Shown piece after piece: positions 17,638-26,863 of a DNA stretch of 64,000 bases (position 1 is the first letter of the stretch; every line of letters starts with the position of its first letter). The DNA is from Blautia sp. AF19-10LB (lineage in GTDB: Bacteria > Bacillota > Clostridia > Lachnospirales > Lachnospiraceae). The stretch spans positions 114,209 through 178,208 of the forward strand of contig NZ_QTWS01000004.1 in NCBI RefSeq assembly GCF_003461245.1, written 5' to 3'. A program made the translations under genes and the position numbers. The notes under the pieces are model-generated. The model searched no databases, was not told the DNA's origin, and was given only the letters and a program-made list of their open reading frames with translations.

Positions 17638-17655
17638 AAAAAGTTATCATCATTA

Positions 17656-20505
17656 TCAGTCGTTGTCAATTGCTTCTGTTTCAATGACAAACTTCACATT
17701 TCCATCCATCTTATCGGACTTTCCTGCATAGCTTGTGTATGCATTATCATCAGAACGAAGCGCATCCAGACGATCCAGAACATCCTGAAGATCATCATTT
17801 ACAGCTTCATCAAGTTTCTTGATTCCCTTGTCATTGAATTCCTTTGTTCCGTCAGCCAGTTTCTTGGCTCCTTTGGCAAGCGTATTGATTCCGCTCTTAA
17901 CCTGCGAACTTCCACTTACAAGTGTGCCTGTTCCACTTGCAAGCTGCTGTGTTCCGCTTGCAAGCTGACTTGCTCCGCTGTTCAGTGTACCACTGTTTGC
18001 AGAAAGCTGGTTTGCTCCGCTTGTCAGAGTACTTGTTGCACTGTCAATCTGACTTGCTCCGCTCTGAACCTGCTTGCTTGCACTTGTAAGCTGGTTTGCT
18101 CCACTTGTCAGCGTTGTTCCTGATTTCTGAAGCTGACTTACACCATTTGTAAGCTGTTTATTGGTAGACTGCAGTTTCAGTGCACCAGATTTCAGCTGTG
18201 TTGCTGACTTCTTTGCTGTATTATAACCTTCCTGAAGCTGATCTGCACCAGTCTGGAGTTCTTCTGCACCTTTCTGAAGTTTAGTTAACTGGTCGCCATC
18301 CAGCATACTTCCGACTTCTGTCTGAAGTGCTGCTGTTCCTTCTTTTACCTGAGCGGAAGCATTTGTCAGGGATTCTCCCTCTCCGGTTCCGTTCGTGATC
18401 AGATTGTCAGCTACTGTCTCTAACGCTTCATTATTACCGGTAAGCTGTGTCAGGGCTGCATTCAGACCTGCTGCAAGCTGTGCTGCACTGTCAATTGCAT
18501 CTCCTGTGGAATCAGCATCGTCATCCTCATCCAGACCATCAGAAATCTGATCCAGACCATCCTTAAGCTGTGATACTGCATCTGCTGCCGCCTCATTCTG
18601 GCTGCTCTGTGCACTGATCGTAGCTGCTGCTGCCTGAACTTCTCCAGCCTGTTCAGAAAGACCAGATACCTGATCTGCATGTTCCTGAAGACTGTCAACT
18701 CCACTCTGCGCGGTATCCACACCACTGGAAATTGCTCCGATCGCACTTTCCACTGCGCTGTTTACAGCCGCTGCTGTTACATCATCCATAGAAGAAGTAT
18801 CAATGCTGCTCAGAATATCAATTGCAGATTCTGCACTTGCAAGACCGCCGGCGATCGTTCCTGCATCACCCTGAATTGCTGCTCCTGCACCCGCTGCTTC
18901 GCTGATTGCATCTGCTGCTTCACTCACCTGATCCGCTACGGAATCATCTGTAGATGCCTCAATGGAATCTGCTGCCTCCATTGCCTGTGCAAGACCGCTT
19001 GTGATCTGCTCTGTTTTGGAGTCTTCACTTTCGCTGCTTCCTGTCATGCTTCCAAGAAGCTGTGCAAGCTGTTCAGCAACCGGCTGTGCCTGTGCAACGC
19101 CTGCCGCATATGTTTTTACGCTGTCTGCAAACTGTGCTGTTCCCTGTGCATAAGCACTTACACTGTCTGCATATGTGTTGATCTTTGTAACTGTATCGGA
19201 AAGTTCTCCTACCATTGAACCTGCTTTTTCTGCAAAAGCACTGATTCCTGCTGCCGCTTCCTTGACACCCTTTGCGCTCTTTCCAACACCCTCTACCAGT
19301 GTTCCGATTCCATCAACATACGTAGTAATTCCGTTTCCAAGCTGTGTAGCGCCCTGTACATAAGCCTTTACACCACTCCCAAGAGTGTTTGTTCCGCTGA
19401 CGTAAGCTTTTGCACCGGCTGCAAGAGTATTTACACCCTGATTATATTCTGTGAGGGAACTGGTCAGCTTACTTACACCGGATGCATACTGATTTACACC
19501 GGACGCAAGGGTATCTGCACCGGAAGTATAAGATGCAACACCACTCTTCAGGCTTGCAGCACCGCTGTTTAATGTACTTACGCCGCTTTTCAGTGAAGCA
19601 ATACCGTCATCCAGTTCTTTGTATTTCGTATTCAATGTGGTAGTACCATCAGAAAGTTCCTTGGCTCCATCCACCAGCTTAGTTGCAGAATCTGTAAGTT
19701 CTTTCATGGAATCCTTGAGATCATCCAGACCGTCAATATCATCTGTATCAATGGAATCCAGAAGGTCTGTCATTCCGAAAGTAAAGGTAGAACTCATGCT
19801 GAAATCTGTCACATCTGCTTCCATTGTGAAGCCTTCCGGAATGTCAATGTCGATATCCTTATCGATGCTCTTGAGATCCAGGCTGTCTGCCAGTCCCGGG
19901 AGACCTACGCCGACTGCAATGTTTCTCTGTCCGTCAGAAAGGACTTTACCATTGTCGATCGTTACATTTGTGAAATTATCGACCGGAAGGATCATTGCTG
20001 TCACCATGACGAATGGTGAATACATGTCTGTCTTTTTCTTGCCGACTTTTACTTTGTTCTTGGCATTGTTTGTGTATTTTACTTCGACCTTGAGATGACC
20101 GCTCTTGCCTGCCAGATCATCCGGACTTACCTGAACACCGTCCAGGTAATAGGTAAGTTCTACAGATGCCGGCAGTTCCTTGGTAGTAGTTCCCTGATAA
20201 TAAATATCCTTATCCTCTGTATTCCAGGTCAGGTCATCGCCGTCCTGGTCAAAGGTCTCATCACCTTTGACATTCTTGATATCTTTAAGATCGGACACAT
20301 CGCTTAAATTTCCTGAGGAAGCTGAGTTTTTCAGCCATTCAGATACAGTGATTTCCTGCGGAGTACCACTTGCTGAAGCGTTTACATATACAGTTTCCTG
20401 TTTTGAAACACTGCTGTCCGCAGCCAGTACCGGCACTGTTCCCATAACAACTGCCATTCCTGTTGCCAGAGAAGCTACCACTACTTTCTTTCTGTTTCTG
20501 TTCAT
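17656..20505 (-). CDS. large exported YhgE/Pip-like protein with long coiled repeats
   Basis: The 949-residue protein has a signal peptide (VVVASLATGMAVVMGTVPVLAAD), a beta-rich N-terminal region of about 230 residues, then more than 600 residues of short repeats of the form LxSGxxxLxxG typical of the YhgE/Pip family hydrophobe-poor coil. Examples are TLASGVNQYASGVSKL and TLTSGANQL. It lacks the C-terminal ABC-2-like membrane domain of YhgE and ends in a soluble segment (FVIETEAIDND). The start at 20505 has AAAAGGAGTCAAGAT. It lies 50 bp after the MMPL gene, so both are under the TetR promoter. It may be an outer component of that exporter; this is inference. Confidence 0.8.
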   Translation of the reverse strand: MNRNRKKVVVASLATGMAVVMGTVPVLAADSSVSKQETVYVNASASGTPQEITVSEWLKNSASSGNLSDVSDLKDIKNVKGDETFDQDGDDLTWNTEDKDIYYQGTTTKELPASVELTYYLDGVQVSPDDLAGKSGHLKVEVKYTNNAKNKVKVGKKKTDMYSPFVMVTAMILPVDNFTNVTIDNGKVLSDGQRNIAVGVGLPGLADSLDLKSIDKDIDIDIPEGFTMEADVTDFSMSSTFTFGMTDLLDSIDTDDIDGLDDLKDSMKELTDSATKLVDGAKELSDGTTTLNTKYKELDDGIASLKSGVSTLNSGAASLKSGVASYTSGADTLASGVNQYASGVSKLTSSLTEYNQGVNTLAAGAKAYVSGTNTLGSGVKAYVQGATQLGNGITTYVDGIGTLVEGVGKSAKGVKEAAAGISAFAEKAGSMVGELSDTVTKINTYADSVSAYAQGTAQFADSVKTYAAGVAQAQPVAEQLAQLLGSMTGSSESEDSKTEQITSGLAQAMEAADSIEASTDDSVADQVSEAADAISEAAGAGAAIQGDAGTIAGGLASAESAIDILSSIDTSSMDDVTAAAVNSAVESAIGAISSGVDTAQSGVDSLQEHADQVSGLSEQAGEVQAAAATISAQSSQNEAAADAVSQLKDGLDQISDGLDEDDDADSTGDAIDSAAQLAAGLNAALTQLTGNNEALETVADNLITNGTGEGESLTNASAQVKEGTAALQTEVGSMLDGDQLTKLQKGAEELQTGADQLQEGYNTAKKSATQLKSGALKLQSTNKQLTNGVSQLQKSGTTLTSGANQLTSASKQVQSGASQIDSATSTLTSGANQLSANSGTLNSGASQLASGTQQLASGTGTLVSGSSQVKSGINTLAKGAKKLADGTKEFNDKGIKKLDEAVNDDLQDVLDRLDALRSDDNAYTSYAGKSDKMDGNVKFVIETEAIDND

Positions 20506-20555
20506 ATCTTGACTCCTTTTCCAGCCCGGGGGCTTCATTCATTTATGTGTTGATT

Positions 20556-22625
20556 TTATTTTTTGTCCGGCAAAAAGCCTTTTGATGTACGAACAATGAT
20601 CGGGTCAAATACCATAAACATCGCCGGAAGTACAAGCAGTACAACGACCGTACTGATCACCGCACCTCTCGCAAGCAGAGTGCAGATCGAACCGATCATA
20701 TCTACCTGTGAGTAAAGAGCTACACCGAAGGTTGCTGCAAAGAAGCTGCATCCGCTTACGATGATAGACTTCATGGAGAATTTATGTGCAATAGAAATAG
20801 ATTCCTTCTTGGTCTTGCCAAGATGACGCTGTTTCTGGTAATTGCTTGTCATCAGGATCGCATAGTCTACGGTTGCTCCAAGCTGGATCGCACCGATGAC
20901 GATACTTGCAACGAACGGAAGGGTTACACCCTGATAATACGGGATTGCCATATTTACATAAATCGCAAACTCGATAACCGCCAGAAGTACAAACGGCAGG
21001 GAGATGGATTTGAATACAAACAGGATGATCACGAAGATTGCTGCCATGGAAAGGATATTTACTCGCTGAAGGTCGACATCTGTCGTATCCTGAAGGTCCT
21101 TCATCAGAGGTGCCTCACCGATGACCATGGAGTCCGGACTATATTCCTTAACGATCTCCTGAATGGAAGCAAGCTGTGCGTTACATTCATCTGTTGCAGA
21201 TGAATATTCAGAGCAGACAAACTGCACTTCGTAGTTGTCTGATTCCAGCATTTCCCTGATATTGGAAGGGATCATGGATTCCGGGAAACTTGGTCCGATC
21301 AGGGAGTTCATACCCAGAGACCATTTTACTCCGTCTATTTCATCGATCTTGTCGAGCATCTGTGTTTTCTGTTTGCTGTCCAGACCATTCCTGAGCAGGA
21401 TCATATGCATCGTGCTCATATCAAAATCCTCTTTCAGTTTATCATTTGCAACATTACTTGCCAGGGTTGCCGGAAGAGATTTATCAATATTGTAGTAGAT
21501 CTGTGTATGGTTGTTTCCATAGATTGCCGGGTACAGAAGTACGAGGAATACGATCAGCCATACTTTGTAATGTTTGGTGATAAAACCGGAAGCTTTGTCC
21601 ATGTTCGGAAGCAGAGCCTTGTGTTTTGTCTTCTCGATTGCCTTGTCGAATACGAGGATCATTGCCGGAAGAACAGTTACACAGCAGACAACTCCGATCA
21701 CAACACCCTTCGCCATAACGATACCCATATCACGTCCCAGGGCAAAGGTCATAACACACAGTGCAAGGAAACCGGCGATCGTAGTAACGGAACTTCCCGC
21801 TACGGATTTGAAGGTATCTGCGATCGCATGTGCCATCGCACGTTCTTTCTCATCATATTTCTTCTTATATGCTTCAAACGAGTTCAGCAGGAAAATGGAA
21901 TAGTCCATTGTAACACCAAGCTGAAGTACCGCCGTCAGTGATTTGGTAATGTAGCAGACCTGACCGAGAAAAATATTACTTCCAAGGTTATACAGGACCG
22001 CCAGACCTACACTCAAAAGGAACAGAATTGGAACCACGAGTGAATCCATTGCAAGAAGCAGTACCAGAAGGGAAAGTCCTGCTGCGATCACAACATAGAT
22101 CGGCATCTCCTCCAGGGCAATGTTCTTGATATCTGTTACAACACCTGACATACCACTGATAAAGCACTGTTCATTTGCGATCTTACGCATGTCTGTAACT
22201 GCTTCCATCGCAGCATCAGAGGAAGTTGTATTGTCAAACAGTGCGATCATCATGGTCGCATCGCCATTAAAAAATGCATCTTTGAATTTATCAGGGATCA
22301 TGCTTACCGGGATGCTTAAGTCAGCCACACTGTCATACCACAGAACATCCTTTACATGCTCTACATCCTGAAACTTTTCTTTTAATGCTGCTACGTCCTT
22401 GAGGTCCATATCTTCCACAACGACCATGGAAAACGCACCCATTCCGAACTCATCTACCATGATATCCTGGCCTTCTACAGTTTCCAGGGAATCCGGCAGA
22501 TAACTAAGGATATCATAATTGACTCTTGTTGCCGCCATACCGATCACTGACGGTATCAGCAGAATCATACTGATCAGTACGATCAGCACTTTATGCTTCG
22601 CTATCCATTTACCGACCTTAATCAT
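20556..22625 (-). CDS. MMPL/RND-superfamily exporter
   Basis: The 689-residue protein has the MMPL layout: an N-terminal membrane helix, an extracytoplasmic domain, a block of about five helices (VVIAAGLSLLVLLLAMDSL, then LQLGVTMDYSIFLLNSFEA), and a repeat of the whole unit with IQLGATVDYAILMTSNYQ. Paired GxTxDY motifs carry the proton-relay Asp expected of this family. The start at 22625 was taken because AAGGAGG is 5 bp upstream; an ATG at 22655 lies before that site. It is divergent from and controlled by the TetR gene, and is followed by the YhgE-like gene. The substrate is unknown; lipids or amphiphiles are usual for MMPL. Confidence 0.9.
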   Translation of the reverse strand: MIKVGKWIAKHKVLIVLISMILLIPSVIGMAATRVNYDILSYLPDSLETVEGQDIMVDEFGMGAFSMVVVEDMDLKDVAALKEKFQDVEHVKDVLWYDSVADLSIPVSMIPDKFKDAFFNGDATMMIALFDNTTSSDAAMEAVTDMRKIANEQCFISGMSGVVTDIKNIALEEMPIYVVIAAGLSLLVLLLAMDSLVVPILFLLSVGLAVLYNLGSNIFLGQVCYITKSLTAVLQLGVTMDYSIFLLNSFEAYKKKYDEKERAMAHAIADTFKSVAGSSVTTIAGFLALCVMTFALGRDMGIVMAKGVVIGVVCCVTVLPAMILVFDKAIEKTKHKALLPNMDKASGFITKHYKVWLIVFLVLLYPAIYGNNHTQIYYNIDKSLPATLASNVANDKLKEDFDMSTMHMILLRNGLDSKQKTQMLDKIDEIDGVKWSLGMNSLIGPSFPESMIPSNIREMLESDNYEVQFVCSEYSSATDECNAQLASIQEIVKEYSPDSMVIGEAPLMKDLQDTTDVDLQRVNILSMAAIFVIILFVFKSISLPFVLLAVIEFAIYVNMAIPYYQGVTLPFVASIVIGAIQLGATVDYAILMTSNYQKQRHLGKTKKESISIAHKFSMKSIIVSGCSFFAATFGVALYSQVDMIGSICTLLARGAVISTVVVLLVLPAMFMVFDPIIVRTSKGFLPDKK

Positions 22626-22658
22626 CATGTCCTCCTTGTTGACTATCTTTTTCATTTA

Positions 22659-22671
22659 TGACTATCAGTCA
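22659..22671. promoter_or_regulatory. TetR-type operator 1
   Basis: TGACTATCAGTCA is a 13-bp palindrome lying between the MMPL promoter and its start codon. It shares the TGACT-n3-(A/G)GTCA pattern of the other two sites in this intergenic region. Confidence 0.75.
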
Positions 22672-22691
22672 TTTTCTTTTCATCATTAAGA

Positions 22692-22720
22692 GTTATATAC
22701 CAAAACTGACTGTTAGTCAA
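22692..22720 (-). promoter_or_regulatory. sigma-A promoter of the MMPL operon
   Basis: On the minus strand TTGACT (22720-22715), a 17-bp spacer and TATAAC (22697-22692). Operator 2 overlaps the -35 box. Confidence 0.75.
22707..22719. promoter_or_regulatory. TetR-type operator 2
   Basis: TGACTGTTAGTCA is a perfect five-base-arm palindrome overlapping the -35 of the MMPL promoter. Binding there would exclude RNA polymerase. Confidence 0.8.
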
Positions 22721-22791
22721 TATACGATTATGCGAAAGTGTCCAAAAAACAACTTATTTTTTTCATTGTGTTGATTGGTCCGTAATTAATA

Positions 22792-22819
22792 TTGACTTCT
22801 GGTCATTTTTGATTATAAT
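22792..22819 (+). promoter_or_regulatory. sigma-A promoter of the tetR gene
   Basis: TTGACT (22792-22797), a 16-bp spacer and a perfect TATAAT (22814-22819) lie 35 bp before the TetR start. Operator 3 overlaps the -35. Confidence 0.8.
22793..22805. promoter_or_regulatory. TetR-type operator 3 (autoregulation)
   Basis: TGACTTCTGGTCA matches the other two sites with one arm mismatch and sits across the -35 of the tetR promoter, predicting autorepression. Confidence 0.75.
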
Positions 22820-22854
22820 AAAGCACAAAAGGTATGGTCAGAAGGAGGGATTTT

Positions 22855-23475
22855 ATGGGAAAAGTAGAAGTAAAAAAGCAGAAAAAGAAAGATGCGCTGT
22901 TCAATACTGCATTCGAGCTTTTTACCACCAAAGGCACCAACCAGACGACCATCTCTGATATCGTAAACAAAGCAGGCGTCGCCAAGGGGACCTTTTATCT
23001 TTATTTTAAAGACAAATATGATATTCGAAATAAACTGGTATCACACAAGACCTCGGAGCTTTTTTACCAGGCTTACCGTGCCGTGATCGACCAGGAGATC
23101 ACAGGCTTTAGGAATCAGCTTCACTTTATGATCGATTTTATTCTGGATGCCCTGGAAAGTGACTCTCCTCTTCTGATGTTTATTTCCCGCAATCTTTCCT
23201 GGGGTGTCTTTCAGGCAGCTCTGGATGACAAAGTTCCAGACGAAGATCTTGTATTTTATGATGCATATCTCGGACTTCTTGAGAAGGATGAACATACGTA
23301 TGAACATCCGGATATGATGTTGTTTTCGGTGATCGAGCTGGCAAGCTCCACCTGTTACAGCTGTATTCTTTATCAGCAGCCGGTTTCACTCAGTGAATAT
23401 AGGCCGTATCTGCATCGGTCGATCGATGGGATACTGGATAGTTATACCCATGACGAACCACGGGGACGGAGTTAA
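22855..23475 (+). CDS. TetR/AcrR-family transcriptional regulator
   Basis: The 206-residue regulator has an N-terminal helix-turn-helix (TTISDIVNKAGVAKGTFYLYF) and a helical ligand-binding region. The start at 22855 is preceded by GAAGGAGGGATTTT. It is divergent from the MMPL-YhgE operon and three copies of TGACT-n3-AGTCA lie between them, so it most likely represses both directions. Its last codons (PRGRS and stop) are encoded by the left arm of a 51-bp hairpin, meaning the reading frame ends inside a repeat-like element. Confidence 0.92.
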   Translation: MGKVEVKKQKKKDALFNTAFELFTTKGTNQTTISDIVNKAGVAKGTFYLYFKDKYDIRNKLVSHKTSELFYQAYRAVIDQEITGFRNQLHFMIDFILDALESDSPLLMFISRNLSWGVFQAALDDKVPDEDLVFYDAYLGLLEKDEHTYEHPDMMLFSVIELASSTCYSCILYQQPVSLSEYRPYLHRSIDGILDSYTHDEPRGRS

Positions 23476-23509
23476 TGGCCCTGAAGTGCCATATAACTCC
23501 GTCCCCGTG
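23459..23509. repeat. REP/MITE-like 51-bp hairpin, also possible bidirectional terminator
   Basis: Sixteen-base perfect arms CACGGGGACGGAGTTA (23459-23474) and TAACTCCGTCCCCGTG (23494-23509) enclose a second stem ATGGC/GCCAT. No T-run follows on the plus strand. The sequence is much more G+C-rich and more perfect than the other terminators here and resembles the class of short extragenic palindromes. It lies between convergent tetR and the ABC ATPase gene, so it may stop transcription from both. Confidence 0.7.
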
Positions 23510-23515
23510 ATTCTG

Positions 23516-24616
23516 TCATCTTTTTTCAAGTTTTTTATCATTCTTTGCTTTTTCGATCAACTCTGCGATTCTGCTGTTCGTTTTCCCCACTGTTACTCCG
23601 GCATCAATGACTTTTTCACAGGAATCCACCAATTTCATGGCTTCTGCAAATGTCTCATCACTGATCTCCTCAAACGGCTTCTCTGTCACAGTCCGTACAG
23701 CGAGAAGGCGTGCCAGCTGATAGTCGATGTCATTGGTATAGAGAATCCCGGCTGCAAATGGGATATTTTTTCTCTGCAGTTCTCTGTAAATTGGGATTCC
23801 GGTTCCACCGCTGGAGATGACCAGGGTCTTTGGTTCTCCTTCTGGTCTTGGAAGTTCCAGGCTTCCGAAGACCGGGTCAAAATATCCATTGTCAATTCCA
23901 TAAAGATCACGGATCGCTTCTTCCTTAAAGATCGTTTCCGGTTTTCCGTAATGTGCAATGCGGTCGCCTTTTACGCAGATGATCTTGTCGGCCACTTTTT
24001 CAGCCAGATCGATCTCATGGAGCGACATGATCACGGTGATTCCTTTTTTCTTTGCCATATTTCTGAGGATTGAAAGCAGTTCCAGTTTGTAACGCACATC
24101 CAGGAATGAAGTAGGTTCATCCAGAACGATGATCTCCGGTTCCTGACAGATTGCCCTTGCCAGGAGAACTCGCTGCCGCTGTCCGTCACTGATCGCGTTA
24201 AAATCACGGTCGCCAAGTTCCTGTGCATGGACTGCTTCCATCGCTTCATCAACCTTCTGCTCATCTTCCCTGCTCAGGATTCCAAGCTTGCCGGTATATG
24301 GATAACGTCCGGTAGCCACAATATCATGGCAGGTCATAAGTTCCGGTTTCATACGGTCCGTCAGGACTACCGCCATCTTGGTAGACAGGTCACGGAAAGA
24401 CAGCTTAGAGAGATCTGCATCTGCGATCTTTACATTTCCGGAAATGATCTTGAGCTGGCGTGTGATACTTTTGAGGATCGTGGATTTGCCGGCACCATTC
24501 GGTCCGATCAGTGTCACGATCTCTCCTTTTTCGATTCCGATACAGATGTCATGGATCAGGGCTTTTCCGTTATAGCCAACTGCCAGATTATCCATATTTA
24601 TATATTGCTCTGCCAT
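23516..24616 (-). CDS. FecE/BtuD-type ABC transporter ATPase with C-terminal extension
   Basis: Residues 1 to about 250 are a metal-chelate/B12-type ABC ATPase: Walker A GPNGAGKST, a signature ISDGQRQRVLLARA (D in place of the usual G), Walker B IIVLDEPTSFLD, and H-loop SLHEID. About 110 residues follow (from TLVISSGGTGIPIYREL onward) that I do not recognise; they look like an alpha/beta nucleotide-binding fold and are not part of standard BtuD/FecE (about 255 residues). It is the last gene of the cobalamin-riboswitch operon, directly after the permease. Substrate by context: corrinoid or related tetrapyrrole or metal chelate. Confidence 0.9.
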   Translation of the reverse strand: MAEQYINMDNLAVGYNGKALIHDICIGIEKGEIVTLIGPNGAGKSTILKSITRQLKIISGNVKIADADLSKLSFRDLSTKMAVVLTDRMKPELMTCHDIVATGRYPYTGKLGILSREDEQKVDEAMEAVHAQELGDRDFNAISDGQRQRVLLARAICQEPEIIVLDEPTSFLDVRYKLELLSILRNMAKKKGITVIMSLHEIDLAEKVADKIICVKGDRIAHYGKPETIFKEEAIRDLYGIDNGYFDPVFGSLELPRPEGEPKTLVISSGGTGIPIYRELQRKNIPFAAGILYTNDIDYQLARLLAVRTVTEKPFEEISDETFAEAMKLVDSCEKVIDAGVTVGKTNSRIAELIEKAKNDKKLEKR

Positions 24617-24617
24617 A

Positions 24618-25682
24618 TCACTGTTTTCCTTTCTGACGTTTCAGCATCATTGCGATGACAACCGGCGCGCCAAAGATTGAAGTTACGGTACTGATGTTCA
24701 GTTCCAGCGGTGCAAATGCTGTTCTTGCGATCAGGTCACTGAGCATACAGAAGACTGCTCCTCCCAGAAAGGTTCCCGGAATGACGACCAGTGGCCTGGA
24801 AGTATTCAGTGCCTGTTTTACCAGATGTGGAACTGCGATTCCCACGAAAGAGATCGGACCCGCAAAAGCAGTTACTGTAGCCGAAAGGATACTGGACAGA
24901 AGGATCAGTGTCACACGAAAGACCTTGATATCAACGCCCATGCTCTGTGCATAAGCTTCGCCCAGCTGATAGGCACCGATCGGTTTGGAGAGCATAAATG
25001 TCAGTGCGACTGCAACAGCTACGATCACTGCTGCAATATGTACATTACTCCAGCTCATACCGGAGAAACTTCCCTGGGACCAGCCATGAAGGTTTACGAT
25101 ATCGGAATCCTCTGCAAACGTAACCATAAAATCCGTGATCGCAGAGCAGATATAACCGATCATAGTTCCGGCAATCAGAAGTGTCGCCATATGTTTGATG
25201 CGTCTGGATACCAGAAGGATAAATCCTGTTGCTATCAGAGATCCGATAAAAGCGGCAATTACTAATGTATAGGAAGAAACTTTGTTGAATTTCTCCAGGA
25301 AATAGATCATTGCCAGTGCTACGACCATTTTGGCTCCGGAAGAAATACCCAACAGGTATGGTCCGGCGATAGGGTTTTCAAAAAAGGTCTGTAACAGAAA
25401 TCCGGAAAGGGACAGTGCACCGCCCAGGATCGCCGCCATCAGAAGACGCGGCATTCGGATCTTCCAGATAATATTGTATTCTGTCTGTGCACCTTCCCGC
25501 AGGAAAATGATCTTCAGGATACGTGAGACCGGAATGTTTGTCGTTCCGGTATTGATGTTTAATATCAGAATTGCAAAAAGTGCCGCTGCAAGTACTGCAA
25601 ATACTGCTGCGTAACGTGAACGCCGCCGGAAGTTTTCCATGTGGAAGGTTCCGGTGCCCTCACCTGTCTGTGCTTTCATCAT
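24618..25682 (-). CDS. FecCD/BtuC-family ABC transporter permease
   Basis: The 354-residue protein has about ten membrane helices with FecCD blocks (LPRLLMAAILGGALSLSG near RMPRLLMAAILGG, GPISFVGIAVPHLVK, and GAVFCMLSDLIART). It forms the inner-membrane channel for iron-siderophore, haem or cobalamin uptake. It lies 14 bp after the substrate-binding protein gene and 1 bp before the ATPase. Regulation by an upstream cobalamin riboswitch points to a corrinoid, cobalt or porphyrinoid ligand. Confidence 0.94.
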   Translation of the reverse strand: MMKAQTGEGTGTFHMENFRRRSRYAAVFAVLAAALFAILILNINTGTTNIPVSRILKIIFLREGAQTEYNIIWKIRMPRLLMAAILGGALSLSGFLLQTFFENPIAGPYLLGISSGAKMVVALAMIYFLEKFNKVSSYTLVIAAFIGSLIATGFILLVSRRIKHMATLLIAGTMIGYICSAITDFMVTFAEDSDIVNLHGWSQGSFSGMSWSNVHIAAVIVAVAVALTFMLSKPIGAYQLGEAYAQSMGVDIKVFRVTLILLSSILSATVTAFAGPISFVGIAVPHLVKQALNTSRPLVVIPGTFLGGAVFCMLSDLIARTAFAPLELNISTVTSIFGAPVVIAMMLKRQKGKQ

Positions 25683-25696
25683 GTTTTCTCCTGTAT

Positions 25697-26863
25697 TTAA
25701 TCAATTTTTGTCATAAAGGTCATCTGGCTCGCATCTCCGCCGGTGAGCATCAGATGAATGTCTGTGATCATATTTCCTACAATGTCGGTTGCCTGGTAGA
25801 GATATTTGCCGGCACACCATACATTGCCTTCTTTGACAGCCTTGAAGTCTGCAAAAAGTTCGCTCTTCTGCAGAAGGTCATCCACGCTGTTAATCGGATC
25901 ATCAATCGTTCCATTGTATACCAGATAATCCGCATCGATCGCCTGTGTATAAAATTCTTCCATCGTCATCGGCACGGAAGAACGCTTTGTTTCTTCCTCA
26001 GAGTCCACCTGTGTCGGAACGTAACGACCGCCTGCGATCTCGATCATCTTCGGCACATAGTCGGATGGTTTTCTTACGACTACGGAGCCATCTGTATTAA
26101 TATAGAAGAAAGCGACTGTTTTTTCTGTATTTTTGAAATCTTTCAGATCAGAGATGATCTTTGCCTGTTCGTCAAAGAATTCTTTCGCCTCATCTCTCTT
26201 ATCAACCATTTCTGCATAAACTTTGATCCATTCGGTACGTCCAAGCGGATGGTTTTCGTAACTGGAACGGTCTGTGAATACAGGGATTCCCATCTGCTCG
26301 ATCATCTCCTGTACCTTCGGGGTGTGAAGGATCATCGTTGATTCAATTGCCAGATTACATCCGGAATTTACGAGAAGTTCATAATCCGGCTCACTGTATT
26401 TGCCGGCAAAAACGATGTCGCCGTTTTCCATTGCCTGTTTTGCCGCATCAACATACCATCCAGATGCCTGGAGGGAAGAAAACTTGATGTCATCCAGTGC
26501 GTCCAGGGAAGAAAAAAGAGACATTGCAGATGTCGCTGCCAGGTAAATATTATCCAGCGGCTTCTGAAGCACCACGATATCCTCATCCAGTCCGTCAGGG
26601 GCACTCTTTCCTTCCGGTACCAGAAGGAACTGGCCGCTGTCCGGCACATCGATCAGAGTATAGTCATCGTTGTAATAGTATATATGGAAGCATTCTGCAA
26701 ACTCATTCTGCATTTCTGACTGAAAAGTCAGACCGGGGATCTCCGGTGCAGAGGAATCGTTATCTGCTGCTTTTGTGCTCACGGACAGGCTGAAAATCCC
26801 CATCATGAGAAGGCATGCTGCCATAAGCGGCAGCCACAGTTTTCCTGTACTTCTTTCTTTCAT
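25697..26863 (-). CDS. ABC transporter substrate-binding protein, FecB/BtuF-like
   Basis: The 388-residue protein has an N-terminal signal (LWLPLMAACLLMMGIFSLSVSTKA) and two lobes of the helical-backbone type with VRKPSDYVPKMIEIAGG and LLVNSGCNLAIESTMI. There is a Cys at position 17, but the sequence before it (LMAAC) lies ahead of the hydrophobic core, so a lipoprotein anchor is not clear; cleavage after STKA is more natural. It is homologous to the C-terminal part of the preceding 1072-residue protein (FHIYYYNDDYTL versus FKIHYYNNDMTV). A weak hairpin (26894-26915) sits between the two genes. Confidence 0.88.
   Translation of the reverse strand: MKERSTGKLWLPLMAACLLMMGIFSLSVSTKAADNDSSAPEIPGLTFQSEMQNEFAECFHIYYYNDDYTLIDVPDSGQFLLVPEGKSAPDGLDEDIVVLQKPLDNIYLAATSAMSLFSSLDALDDIKFSSLQASGWYVDAAKQAMENGDIVFAGKYSEPDYELLVNSGCNLAIESTMILHTPKVQEMIEQMGIPVFTDRSSYENHPLGRTEWIKVYAEMVDKRDEAKEFFDEQAKIISDLKDFKNTEKTVAFFYINTDGSVVVRKPSDYVPKMIEIAGGRYVPTQVDSEEETKRSSVPMTMEEFYTQAIDADYLVYNGTIDDPINSVDDLLQKSELFADFKAVKEGNVWCAGKYLYQATDIVGNMITDIHLMLTGGDASQMTFMTKID

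Noticed and set aside
18679..19218. Cys-rich plus-strand frame inside the YhgE-like gene
   Set aside because: An antisense shadow of the repeated Ser/Ala/Gly codons; no start signal.
17870..19620. Regularly spaced repeats that might suggest a CRISPR array
   Set aside because: The repeats encode the LxSG coil of one long open frame and vary in length and sequence; there are no constant repeats with unique spacers.
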